Shown here one piece after another: positions 38,246 to 49,745 of a stretch of 64,000 nucleotides of DNA (the stretch's first letter is position 1; each line of letters opens with the position of its first letter). The DNA is from Paralvinella palmiformis. Its lineage: Eukaryota; Annelida; Polychaeta; Terebellida; Alvinellidae. Where the stretch lies: contig JAODUP010001075.1 of the NCBI GenBank assembly GCA_025642065.1, positions 186,001 through 250,000 on the forward strand, written 5' to 3'. A model generated the notes under the pieces. That model worked only from the letters and a program-made list of their open reading frames with translations. It searched no databases and was not told where the DNA came from. Position numbers and translations under genes: made by a program.

Positions 38246-39744
38246 ATAGTCGAAGTATAATATATGTCATTGTAGTATCAGACAGCATCAGGAAATTCAT
38301 CATCTTTGGTATTAACCAATTATGCCAGATGCCGGACACCTATCTGAATATCGATATGCTAGGGTTCATATGTCAGGTATGGCAATTACCATGATACCTC
38401 AGATATAGGAACCATATTTGAGAGTGGTACGGGACTCAATTAAAAAGGTAAAGATATATTAATAATATATTGCCACGATTTAATGATTAGTTATCAGTCT
38501 AAAATTATGTATGGCATTATACGCTGCATTGTCTGTGAACCTTGAAGGTGGAGCATACTGTCAGTCAAGAATGAGAAGCTTTATAAAACAACCTGACCTA
38601 TTTCTCTTATTTTGCAAAGTGTCTCATTTATCTCTTTCAAACACCCCCCTCTCCCTGTGAACCATTATGATTTTTGCTCGGTAATTTTGTCTAACATTCA
38701 TGAGGGAGAATGGTTGTAATGTAAGATAGGATGATAGCCATGCCATTATATGATGTGGTTTATGCCATTCTAACAAATAGACTATTCTATAGACGGTACC
38801 TGTCTTAGTTGTTATACGTAGTTCAGCTTATTAGGCAAAGTAAATTAGTCTAAAACTTGGCGAAATGCCAGGAAATGTTACGACGATGCTTTAATCAGAG
38901 GGACGTTAAGCAAATTATCTACAGCAATTTGTCTTTCTCTATTTCATCGATAGACTGTAAAAAAAGATGTTATGGTATGGGGATATTTAAATTACTTATT
39001 CTTAATAGGATTTGCCTAAAGTAAGCAGCTTTGATCACATTTACTATAAAGTTAGCACAAGAAGGTGTTTATCTAATACAGATTATGCAATGCACATTTT
39101 AAACAAAAATATCAAGAACATAAATTATGATCAATGAATATATTCGTTTCAGTGCAATCATTTTCCAACTTGTTTTGTTTCAAAAACATTCAGATTTTGT
39201 ATTCCTATCATTACTAACAATCAATGTTTCTATTGATGCACTATCAGATGATAAGTAAATAAGTGTCTATCAGTACAATATAATTTCTTAAGCGTAACCG
39301 GGAGGCTATCTCGATACATTAGATGGCAGATGTATTGCCTTATCATGCAGGTCACCTTAAAGTCAGTCAACCAAAACAACAGGGAACAGCAAAACACATT
39401 GACCTAGGACAGGGCCCCTTTCTTGTTGTTCTCTGACATGCAAGGAAACCACATTTTCAAAGCATGAAATGCACAAAGTGTATTACTACGATTAATGAAG
39501 GCCAATATGGTGAACGTTTGCATTACAATTATTTATTGTGAAGAAAGTTTCCCCGCTACCGTCCAAATAGGCTGATTATTTTTGTGTGTATGAGAGTTTT
39601 AGAAATGTTATAAATTAATATGCATTAATATTCATATGCAACTAAGCAAATTAGATAAACTAAATATTTTGTTTTAAAGTTAGACCTCTTAAGAACAAAA
39701 CTCTGTGTAATTGATATTAAGACATAAACACATACATGCATATA

Positions 39745-39749
39745 ATAGT

Positions 39750-39793
<44 letters not shown>

Positions 39794-39807
39794 CGTATGA
39801 TGATGTT

Positions 39808-39895
<88 letters not shown>

Positions 39896-39945
39896 ATGAG
39901 CACACATCTTTAAAAGCAGTTCCGGATCATCGAATACTTTATACT

Positions 39946-39985
<40 letters not shown>

Positions 39986-40030
39986 ATGTGTGTGTGTGTG
40001 TTTTCGGTGTGTGTGTGTGTGTGTGTGCAT
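39745..40030. repeat. Two TA tracts and a TA-to-GT compound tract
   Basis: TA runs at about 39750-39792 and 39815-39893, a short unique stretch, then TA at 39949-39977 passing into GT repeats (to about 40030). Confidence 0.95.
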
Positions 40031-40261
40031 GCATGAATATATTTGATAGCCGATATTTGTAGTAGAAATAGCCACTCTGGATCATTGAGTACTAAATAAA
40101 CCGTAGGGACATATTGTGTATGTATGTGGAAGTTATCGTTTTAAATGTTCCACTAATGTCTCTAATGAGCGATTGTTTCAGCCTACTGGGACGTAACTAC
40201 TTACCAGAGAAAGCATGATTTTGTTTGTCATAGCATAAGAGAGCATTACACAAAGCCTCCC

Positions 40262-40815
40262 CCCCCCCTCAAGAAACGAAAAGAAGGGATGTCGTGCATA
40301 CGTACATGCTGGATTTAGAAGGAAAGTTGTAAGAGTCTGCAATAAATTTTATTTGGATACACTTAGAATTGGAAGAAAGATAATGGATGTTGCCCTGAAG
40401 AAAATCAATCACGGCATATATTCTGGGGCAGTAAAGCATGTTCTAGGCAACAAGACAACAGATAAGACAGCGGATATTATGGAGGAATATATCAACACTT
40501 TTCCATTGGTTGAGTCACATCATTAGAAAAAACAAGTCAAAGGAAATATCTAGCTCCAGGCCTGTCTATACCGAAAATGTTTGAGTTATATGGAGATTTC
40601 TGTAAAACATAAATGCTACCCCAGTGAAATCCAAGGTTTATAGGAGGAACTTCTGCAATTATTTCAATATATCCTTCCACACACACACAAAATACAAGTT
40701 TCTACAATGTGAACTTTACAAACAAAAATGACTAACTGGAAATGTTGATGAGGAAGAAAGTAAAAATAAAACACGAAGCACATATTGAGAGAAAAGAACG
40801 AGCCCGCTAAAATAA
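40262..40815 (+). pseudogene. Frameshifted remnant of a repeat-associated metazoan protein family of unknown function
   Basis: Three plus-strand frames together read as one protein of roughly 170 residues. Frame one has HTYMLDLEG (about 40295). Frame two has VCNKFYLDTLRIGRKIMDV (about 40335) continuing ALKKINHGIYSGAVKHV, then IMEEYINTFPLVESHH and a stop. A third section has YLAPGLSIPKMFELYGDFCK, then after a frameshift ATPVKSKVYRRNF and KYKFLQCELYKQK, ending in a charged Glu/Lys-rich stretch. As I remember it, this order (FFLxTLxI..., ESHY, LSI..M...Y..FC, PK...C..C) is found in many uncharacterised, multi-copy invertebrate proteins near transposons. I cannot name the family. Frameshifts and stops make it dead. 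Confidence 0.6.
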
Positions 40816-41372
40816 GAAATCGAGATCAATTGTAGATTTATCTGTCTATGTACAAATTTAGCGTCAATAAATAATAATCTGAAAGAGTGCACTGTTCAGC
40901 GTTTACAGATCAAAAGTACTAGTCAAAATCTATATAATTGTTTACCATTTCAATTTGCAATGATCGTCCAAAAACGTAAACTGTTTATATCTCAGAACCA
41001 TGAAAATATGAGAAAACACCTTTTGGCTGTCATAGGTCGATATATATACATATACAATGTACGTGTGATTAAGGCTAGTTATTAATTTCTGCATTGAGAT
41101 GTGTTTTCCCTGAATATATGGATGACCAATTATGCCTCCTTCAAGCGACATAATCTATGTTCAATGATTGAGAAACAGGAGTAGTAACAGCAGGAGGAAC
41201 ATAATCTGCAATGATTGTAATACAATTGCTCCCGCTATTGTTGGTGTATATGTTCCTAATACTGCTTCTACCTCTACTACCGTTGTTACTACTTTTATGA
41301 ATGCTCACATTGTTGCAACTACTGCTGATACTATTTTTACAACTACTCCCACCAAACATAATAATAATAATA

Positions 41373-41416
<44 letters not shown>

Positions 41417-44400
41417 CAGTATAAATAGTATTGATACTAAACCTACAATTGGAAGTCTTGTATTATTTTAAGGTTTATGATAATGGTACATCCTAACATA
41501 CTTATATCGAATATGAATTCATTTTAAATTATCCATCAGACTCGTACAACGAAAGTGAAATATTTGTTCTTAAGTGTATTTGACCTCTTTTCTGTAAATA
41601 TTCTCCCGGTACCTAGCAAGAAGCTTCCCATATAAAGCTGCTTCACCAAAACAATTGCATTCACTGTAGACGATATGACCATATTTTGCCATGAAAACAA
41701 AAACGGTATAACTATAAATTTGTTTTACAATTAATCGATTAATAATGCTAGAATACTCATTTACTCTATTCTCCAAAATTAGATAGTACACAGTAGGTAG
41801 CACGTAGTTCAATATCCTATCCACGTTAAGATCATGTTTGTCACTTTCGTCGAATAAAAGAGTTCCAGTAACATCGATTTAGCTTCTGGTGTCATTTGAA
41901 TTTTTTCTACATGAAAGCTAAATTTCCTACATATTTATTTTTGTATTATATAAAAGTAAATACGACTTCACACTCTGGTATGTTTATATTATTACCTATT
42001 AGATATGAAAAGGATCAGGACGGGACATATTTATGTTGTTGACACAATACATCATCATGGATTACGCCGTTGTTTTATGCCATTATTATTCAGGTAGTGC
42101 TTACTAATTCAATATGGCAAAAGGGTGTCTATATCTCATAATCATTACCTCATTGGGTGTATTTATGTCTAGATATAGCGAGTAATTCAGCTAAGTCAGT
42201 CACCTTTCGTTAAGTGTCAAGCCAAGTGTGATAATTGTTCACTCTACAACATGTTGTGTCATGGCCAGAAATATAAGAACACGACATCGTGGTCGGTGTT
42301 ACGTTCTAACAAAAGCTCAATGTGGCAAGTTATTTAGCTCAAGTGATTGTGTTTAGTTCTTAGGAAAGAGATTGATCTCAATAGATCCTTCCTTGCCTAG
42401 TACAAGACATATAAGACAATCAGTTATTGGCCCGTGTTTACATAATATAAAGTCAGATGAAGATGAATATAATGCCTTTCGGGTACACTCAGGTTACATG
42501 TTTATTTTAGAATTATATCAAGTGAGCTGACATGTTAATGTTGCTTATATTTTCCAGTCAGTTATATGTTATCACCATAATCAGTTGTTTAGCATAACAT
42601 TTCCGTAAACAGATTTGGATACAGTTTCTATGGCTTGCAACGATTATTCTTGTTTTGTTCTAATGACGCAAATACTATTCAACTGTTGGCAGTAATTGAA
42701 ATTTGTTCGTTATGTTTAGATTTCCAAGTAATGGCATTATATGCAATTTTCTGCAGTTATATTCCGTTGCTATGCATTAAGTCAGTCTCAATATATGACT
42801 GTGTATCGTAAACCTTACAGGCTATCATTAATAAGACAAATCATGCATATTGTATCGAAAAGCGTTTTGGTTGGGCACGTTATTCAACCTTAAATATCCG
42901 AACTAAAACCACTTATGTCAGAATGTGAAGATGATATAAGCCAAAATAGAACAGAAAATAAGACATTCGGTGTCAACGTATTTGCAACATTTCTTCTTTG
43001 ATCGTTTATCATATCTCTTTGTATTTGCCTTTGACAAAATGCCATCGTTTGCAATTCCAATCGTGACGTTTACGTTATTTCCAAGTAGGTATCCTTGTAA
43101 TCGCTACACACATGTCAATGGGTTGTTTGTAGATGGATAGCTAGTATCAGCTACTAATTATGTAGACATTTATCACTGAATGTCAGTTTAGGTTCTTCGG
43201 CGACAGATTTCAAGGGTCTGGCCTTTCGATAATAAATTTGCTGAAATAGGAAGGAACGTATTTCTCTTCAAATGATTTAGTATTTTCCTTATTGAATCTA
43301 GTGAAAATATCTAGAATCATATCTAAGCATTCAGTTATCTATATTTGACAGCTTAAATGATAGCCTAGTTATTTGCACTGAGATGTATACCTTACTAAAG
43401 GTGTTTAAAATATAGAACATTGCGGTTTGACTTTGCCTTTTACTAAACACTCCATACTTGCATTTGGGTCAAGGTATTGCAAACCTGTACTACACAATGT
43501 AGTGTTATGCCATTATTATTGACAATTAGAGATTTCAGTTTTGCAATTAACTCCTCTACCAAGAGGTTTTGGAACACATTTCTGGGTTTTATTATTTACA
43601 CTCTTACAATGTTAAAACAATATGTAAAGTAAAATTCCATTTAATGTGATGACAGAGTAACGTGTGGTATCGTTGTGTCTACCTTATCTATCACAAAAGC
43701 CATCTAGATAGGCTACCTTAGTGAAATGGAAAGTATATACAGATGTTGCATCTCAGTGTCGTTTTAATTCACACAAAGAAAAGCATATATGTTTTACCCA
43801 AATATTCCTTTATGTCATTGCATTGTTTTGCACTGAATAACATATAAGACACAAAAGAGTATTTATATGGGAATGCTATGCTGACTGGACTGCGTTATTG
43901 TGGGCCAACTATTATCTATGTAACAGATTCCTATATTTTAGAGTACAGTGGTTAGACATCCCGCATATATCTGAGCGCAATATTTTTTCGTCACCCTTTA
44001 GGAAAATTGAAAAAGGAAAGTCATTGATGTATCGGAAGTTTATTGAAATATTATGTTGATGATGGACACATATTTAAATGAACAGTATAACCAAAGAGTA
44101 AATTGACTTATCATATTTCTCATTAGAGGGTTCAATTTAATATGCCATATTTATCAATAAAAGTGATTTTCATCTTTTCCTGTATTTTATTCAGAACTAT
44201 TTTTAAGCATCTTTGGTCATTAGATATTTTACACCGCATTTATCTTGAGCATTTTGCCGGAAATGTTTTGCTCTGAGTAGAACCTAATTAAACATTATTG
44301 ATTACATAAATATTCCATTACTACAAACGACTCCATCTTGTTTAACTGATTCCTTGTTAGCATTATTAGTTGCAGCAATTAATACAATTTCACGATATAG

Positions 44401-44899
44401 TTCACACATAATTCAATTATGCTTAATTTTAATTTCGATAACTTTTCTTTAAAACGTAGTTAACTAGAGTAAATATTGTTCTCTTTCAGGTTGCTTTTAT
44501 TGTTCTCAAATACAAAATGATGCATTTAAACTGTACAAGTTGTGAGTAAGGTAGGAGTATATAAAAAAAATGCTGAAGACAGAACAGCAGAAGATATTTA
44601 CCTTTTATTGGCATCCATTGTCATTTCTGTATATTTCGGATTATAAACGACGATTTATTCAGTCATACGCGGGAATTGTGAAAACGATCTTCATCATCAG
44701 CGTCATCGTCTTCTTCATCCTCAAATCATCTTCACCGTGATTACCATTACCTGCTTCGTCAAATAAGCAAGACAAATACGAGCAACACGAACAACAGCAG
44801 AATTGGCAACAACGATAACATCAACATTGTTAGGGTAAATATCATCCTCACTCTCATTAATTACCCTTAATCCTACTACTGTATATACACCGTCCTACT
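40816..44899. other. AT-rich DNA with degenerate triplet repeats and one old repeat
   Basis: 41170-41360 is loosely ACT/AAT-triplet DNA, followed by (AAT)n at 41361-41418. 44690-44830 is CATC/GTC-rich cryptic triplet DNA. The copy of repeat Q at 43500-43800 is listed separately. A minus-strand frame at 41570-41824 (84 codons) has no recognisable motif. No gene assigned. Confidence 0.5.
43500..43800 (+). repeat. Dispersed repeat pair Q, copy 2
   Basis: Homologous by eye to 37580-37860 in the same orientation, with many substitutions and indels. Confidence 0.6.
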
Positions 44900-45109
44900 G
44901 ATGATGATGATGATGATGATTGATGTTTTACGGCCACTTTGTGCACGAGGTAGGCTAAATGGGCCGAGCGACCTCCAAAGGTAATGAGACGAAGTGAAAG
45001 ACGAAACAACCTTCAGATATGACCCCCCAGGATTCGAACACGGGTGGTAGTAATCTGTGGTCCAACACGCTACCGCTCGACCACGCAGCCGCCCCTACAC
45101 CGTCCTACT
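44886..45109. repeat. 14-bp target-site duplication around SINE copy 2
   Basis: TACACCGTCCTACT occurs exactly at 44886-44899 and again at 45096-45109, immediately flanking the element on both sides. This fixes the SINE ends at 44900 and 45095. Confidence 0.93.
44900..45095 (-). mobile_element. SINE copy 2: complete, with target-site duplication
   Basis: Minus-strand reading: GGGGCGGCTGCGTGGTCGAG (A-box region), GCGGTAGCG, GTGTTCGAATCCTGG (B box, matching the RNA polymerase III consensus), the body GTTTCGTCTTTCACTTCGTC, then AGCCTACC, GTAAAACATCAATC and a (ATC)n tail. At 196 bp it is the best-preserved copy in the window and a good local reference for the family. Confidence 0.93.
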
Positions 45110-46259
45110 AATAATACTATAACTAACATTACAGGTATCAACAAAAAATAAATAAAAACAACCAGACACATTTGTATTTTCATTTCTTATGCAAAACTAT
45201 TTATTTTTCGATTGTAATTGACGAAGCGGGATATTCTGTTAAACTTTGTTTTCTTCTTTTCTTCTAAGAGGATGTCAATGTTTATCAAACTGGTTATGCC
45301 TTTATCAAGAACTCCAGAAAATTGAATACCTATTTATGAACAACGTGAATTAGTTCAAAATCAAGTTGATAACATGGATGGTTAACCATATTATAGTAAT
45401 TATCTGATAGTATCACTACTTGTCACATATCGGTTGAATATCTTACTGAGCGGGATAATTTTTTATTTGAAATCGGGAATTATTTCTTTGTATATTTGAT
45501 ACATTTAAGCACAATGCTTTCCTCCTCATACGAAACTATTTCCTATCAAGTCGACGAAATATGAGAGGAAACCGAACGCAATTTATCGGTAATAATAACA
45601 CGCCGAAAATAAATTTGTAAGCAGCTAACAATTAACCATCCGCATAAATCCTTCATTGAATCTCTTAACAAACAATGTTTCCACCAGAAATAGACCATAA
45701 GCTAAAGTGAATCAGAGAGAGGATATAGGGATTCACACACATCATTTTAAGAAGTTTGTTGCCAGATTATTATTAACGATGGTAATGTCATAGACTGGCT
45801 TCACTAAACACAACAACAATCACTATTTATCCAGGATTATCAATATAATAAAGTTACCTATGATATTCTTTCAAATTTGGACTCACAAACGAGAATTTCG
45901 ATAATAATATGAATGGTATTTTGCACATACACATCAAAATACAAATTAAGAAACACATATCAGTCCAACGAGCCAGCGTTCAGCTTATATAAGAATGGTT
46001 ATACAAATGCCAGTACAAAGCTGTCTATTATGTTAGCACTTTTATATCCTTCAACAAAGAAACCATAACTCATAGCTCATAGCGAGTGTTGGTAATGAAT
46101 TTGTAAATGGATTTGGGTGTTATTAGATCGTCTTTGACGGTGTCCATATTTTAACATGTTGTCCTCCGTTCAAGTGCGGCTATAGGCGTGTTATAAATAA
46201 TTATGTTCTTTGATGGCACAAGGTATCGGATTACTTGCCAACCCGTTCTGTCTACTTCA

Positions 46260-46261
<2 letters not shown>
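45110..46261. other. AT-rich spacer
   Basis: No gene or element recognised. Confidence 0.5.
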
Positions 46262-46326
<65 letters not shown>

Positions 46327-46351
46327 CATATATATATAAGTGTGTGTGTGT
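46262..46351. repeat. (TA)n then (GT)n compound microsatellite
   Basis: TA run with two TACATA interruptions passes into GTGTGTGTG (to about 46351). Confidence 0.95.
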
Positions 46352-46665
46352 TGTGCGCGTGTTATGTGGCGTGTTTGGTAAATATTCGTTTAAGTTAATA
46401 AATAATATAAATTATATTTAATATTTATATCTACATTACAACAGAGCTTATTTTAGTGTGTGTGTGTGTGTGACGTTCGTTTATATCGTTTAAATATCGG
46501 TATGAACTAGTTGAAAATCTCTGAATAAATAAGAATATATTTATGACTCAGTTTATATTTATATGAAATCCTGAAATAAATGATTCTTATCTTAATTATA
46601 TTATATGAAAATTCCACTAATATATATATTTATTAATTATAATATATATAAAATTATAATATATA

Positions 46666-46709
<44 letters not shown>

Positions 46710-46722
46710 ATATATATACGAC
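46352..46722. repeat. AT-rich DNA with GT and TA repeats
   Basis: A short GT run near 46455-46472, and irregular TA-rich DNA from about 46605 with TATATA runs separated by AATTATAAT-type inverted segments (to 46722). Confidence 0.8.
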
Positions 46723-46953
46723 AAAAACATTGTGTGAAAGAGTGTGAAATTAATTTTATTCCTAAGGATGGGAAATTTTTATGCTATTAAACCAAAAGCC
46801 GGTTCTCTTCAGATAAATGCATATACTTACAGTCCAGGGGTTTCAGACAAACTAAACCTACAGGCCAATGTGAGTATATCTCTTAGCAGAGATTTGACTA
46901 AAATTGCCGATTTTTTTAAAATTAAGGAAGAACTACCTAACAATTTAAAATAA
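46723..46953 (+). pseudogene. Short protein-like remnant of unknown family
   Basis: Two overlapping frames read together as CVKECEINFIPKDGKF, then after a shift AIKPKAGSLQINAYTYSPGV and then SDKLNLQANVSISLSRDLTK, ending ...EELPNNLK. The residue mix is balanced, unlike the Ile/Tyr/Asn-rich junk frames around it, and the switch of frame keeps a coherent sequence. That suggests a decayed coding fragment, possibly from a transposon. I do not recognise the family. Confidence 0.35.
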
Positions 46954-47282
46954 ATTTTAGAAGTGGCAATACTATTTATTTTCTGACACTGTTCATAATA
47001 TAATAAATAACGAATTTTGGATAATACTACCTACTTCAAGAATGAATTTCAATTAATTGGGATGGAACATTCCGATCAATCAATGCTTTATACAGGAATC
47101 TGCAAAAACATTAACCCGTTCTAATTCTAGTGAAATGCATACACAAAGTAAGAATGAATCAAGCAATCATTGACACACACACTCACACGCACGCACGCAC
47201 GCACGCAGCCTAAAATCTGGTGTTTCGGAATATAGGTTACATATATTACTTAGATCCCCTATTCACATATAACTGTGTATAC
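46954..47282. other. Spacer with a short CACG-rich repeat
   Basis: AT-rich DNA plus CA/CGCA repeats at 47175-47207, which sit just before a divergent copy of the 31-33 kb core. Confidence 0.6.
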
Positions 47283-47390
47283 TATGGTATTCTAACTTAA
47301 GCGTGTATTAACATTCACTAAGAAAATACTGCAAACGTATGAGGATTAGCTTATAGGCTTGACTAAATCATAGTATTAAATAAAAGTAAT
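47283..47390 (+). repeat. Divergent partial copy of the tandem-duplication core
   Basis: Compare with 30694-30795: shared blocks are TCTAA-TTAGGCGTG/TTCTAACTTAAGCGTG, the A-rich stretch before TATGAGG, GTATGAGGATTAGC against GTATGAGGGTTAGC, and AAATC(A/G)TAGTATTTA. Only the first ~100 bp of the core are present. Confidence 0.65.
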
Positions 47391-47710
47391 GACACTAATA
47401 TAATTTTATATACCCCCTTATTCAATATGAAGTGATCTAAGGTATTTTACATTTAAAACATCTATAAATCATATTCTGAGCTCAAAAAGCACAAACAAAA
47501 TATTTACATAATAAAATGGTATGCACATTATGAATTGTGTTAAATGATTTATTATAACTATTATTATAATTAGTAGTAGTAGTAGTAGTAGTAGTAGTAA
47601 CAGTAGTAGTAGTAGTAGAAATAGTAGTAGTTGTAGATGGGTGCATCTTCGATTAGCCCTAATGGGCTAGTAAAAAATACAGTGGCTATTGTATTAACAT
47701 GTCTGAAAAT
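47391..47710. other. Spacer with an (AGT)n tract
   Basis: AGT repeats at 47567-47631 immediately upstream of LINE-A copy 3. The rest is unassigned. Confidence 0.7.
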
Positions 47711-48280
47711 GTAACATCAGTGTGCCGAGCTGCTTACTACCATCTTAAGAACATCCACTATTTAAAAACATTCTTGACACAAGAAGCACTTGTAATAGTA
47801 GGCCATGCCTTTGTTACATCTCGTATATATTAGTGTAACTCCCTGTTATATGGCATAACTGATAACGTTAATCGCCTTCAGCGAATTTAGAATAGTGCAG
47901 CTCGCATAGTGACAAATACTCGAAAATAAGATCATATCACCCCAATTCTTCAAAAAACATATTTACTACCTTTCAGACAGCATATCCATTTCAAGATGTT
48001 ATTAATAACTTATAAATCTATTAATGATATGGCGCCAGAATACCTGTGTGAACTAGTGTCCATGAGAAAGTCACCCCGAAAACTGGGGTCTTCGAGTCAG
48101 ATACTATTGCAGGTTCCAGTGTCAAGGTTGCTTTCACCGATAAATGATTGTTATCGTTTAAATAACTTACAGCTTGTTTTTTTACAGACACATTATTTTG
48201 GCTATTAGTATATTACATATTGATTGTATAGCACCTTTGAATGGCTCCTGCTAGTAAGGGTCCTTTATTAAATATATATT
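47711..48280 (+). mobile_element. LINE-A copy 3: C-terminal part with an internal deletion
   Basis: Plus strand encodes VTSVCRAAYYHLKNIHYL, FLTQEAL, NRLQRI, NSAARIVTNTRK, DHITPIL, FKMLLITYKSINDMAPEYL and PRKLGSSSQILLQVPVSRL. Then, at about 48121-48128, the sequence jumps to the FTDK-encoding segment of the family, skipping ~125 bp that in copies 1, 2 and 4 encode the SVAAPxLWN motif. The 3' UTR and tail follow. Stops occur (for example after VTSRIY). The copy runs into AGT repeats. Confidence 0.85.
47996..48208 (+). pseudogene. LINE-A polyprotein fragment
   Basis: 70 codons including LITYKSINDMAPEYLCELVS and LGSSSQILLQVPVSR. This is a post-RT segment of a CR1/L2-like polyprotein, cut by the deletion described for LINE-A copy 3. 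Confidence 0.75.
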
Positions 48281-48345
48281 AGTAGTAGTAGTAATAGTAG
48301 TAGTAGCAGCAGTAGTAACAGATGTAGTACCATTAGTAGTAGTAA
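48278..48345. repeat. (AGT)n microsatellite at the LINE-A copy 3 tail
   Basis: AGT/AGC triplets that start directly after the LINE-A 3' end. Confidence 0.9.
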
Positions 48346-48542
48346 TATTATTATAAATATGCCAATTTAAATAAATGGGGTTGAAAGATTTAGAAACTAT
48401 TTGTTTGCTTGTTGAAAGTTGAATAAGGTTTGACAACCTATCCCAAAATCCGGGAGCTGATGTTCACCAGGATTTCCATCCGCACATTGCTGTGTGACTT
48501 GGTGATACCGTCAAAAAAGGTCATCTTCTATCGCTGATAATA

Positions 48543-49120
48543 ACCACTGTCAATAGGTCAATGGATGAATCAGTTAGAGCACGATGATCTTAATGACATT
48601 TATCAGTCTGCTTATCGTAGAGGTCATTCAACAGAAACTGCTCTCCTGAAAGTGCACAGTGACAATGTTGAGGCTCTTAATGAAGGATCCACGACTGAAT
48701 TAATTATGCTTGTTTTATTCACAGCTTTAGACATAATCGATCACCCAATTCTACTAAAGCGTTTAGAATTTTCCTTTGGGATCAAGGAAGTAAAGTCTTT
48801 CCTCGACGACAGAACACATTGTGTTTCAGTGGCCAATAAACCATCGCCAGGTGTGGGTCTTCTTTTTGGTGTGCCACAGGGATTCGTTTTAGGACCAAAT
48901 AATTACTTTATGTATATCAAACCAGTTGGTGAAATTATTAAACCGTATAATATTAACTTATCACTGTTATGCCGATGATACACAAGTATTGATAACTTTG
49001 AAGCCATGCGATAAATGGGATGATATTTCATCTTCAATTGAAGCTTGTATTGCAGAAGTAAGCACTTGGATGAACAGCAACATGCTGAAATTGAATAAGG
49101 ACACGACATAATTAATTGTT
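48543..49120 (+). pseudogene. LINE-B reverse transcriptase, inactivated
   Basis: Frame one (from 48565) has DIYQSAYRRGHSTETALLKV (fingers region). It then has a motif A region reading MLVLFTALDIIDH where the family has LLDLSAAFDTVDH, so the catalytic Asp is Val (codon GTT at 48712-48714). It then has FLDDRT and GVPQGFVLGP (48868-48897). A frameshift near 48930-48960 puts YADDTQ (48968-48985) in another frame, followed by STWMNSNMLKLNKD, a stop and FSSKQHAKKTENLRIK. These are RT motifs of the CR1/L2 type, in the right order. The frameshift, the stop and the lost Asp show that it is dead. Confidence 0.9.
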
Positions 49121-49269
49121 TTCTCATCCAAGCAACATGCAAAGAAAACTGAAAATCTTCGCATTAAGGTAGGATTCAGTTATATAAATTCGTCCATGTT
49201 TGTAAGAAGTCTATATGTATTATCAAATAAGAAATGTAGGACTTTTTGGTAAGTGTATAAATGCTTAGA

Positions 49270-49745
49270 CATGCAAAACTTTAGTCCAATCCTTTGTTAT
49301 TTCCGGACTGGACAATGGCAATGCACGGTAATATAACATCCCCCTCTCTGACAGACCGCCTACAGCTGCACGTCTGGTGACACGCCCTCGCAAAAGGGAA
49401 CATATAACACCAGTTTTGTTCCACCTGCACTTCCTTCCTGTACGTTTCAGGTTATTCGACGAGATCCTGTTTATTACGTTCAAAGTACTGAATGGAACAG
49501 CATCAGTCCACCTAAGGGATCTAATCGAAAAATATATACCAGCGAGAATGCTTCAATCTGAGTCCTATTCACTTGTGAGGGTACCAAGAAGCCATACAGT
49601 AATGTAGGGAGAGAGATCCTTCCGAGCATCAGCTCCCAGGCTGTGGAACGAGTTGCCAAGCCACATTAAACACGCTGCAATTAAAGACGTATTTTGTAAG
49701 GTTCTTAAAACCCATTTATTTAGATTGGCGTATTTATTATATTAA
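49270..49745 (+). pseudogene. LINE-B polyprotein C-terminus
   Basis: Contains REHITPVLFHLHFLPVRFRL, FDEILFITFKVLNGTASVHL, RDLIEKYIPAR, then after a stop GERSFRASAPRLWNELPSHI and KVLKTHLFRLAY. The phrase SAPRLWNELP is the family equivalent of SVAAPTLWNKLP in LINE-A. About 100 bp between the RT part and this segment appear to be missing or scrambled near 49200-49330. Confidence 0.85.

Larger units (their letters stand above)
36350..39744. other. AT-rich DNA with old dispersed repeats
   Basis: Contains an (ATT)n run at 36425-36458 and the repeat copies listed separately at 36825, 37580 and 38096. Short minus-strand frames at 36912-37276 have no motif. No gene assigned. Confidence 0.55.
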
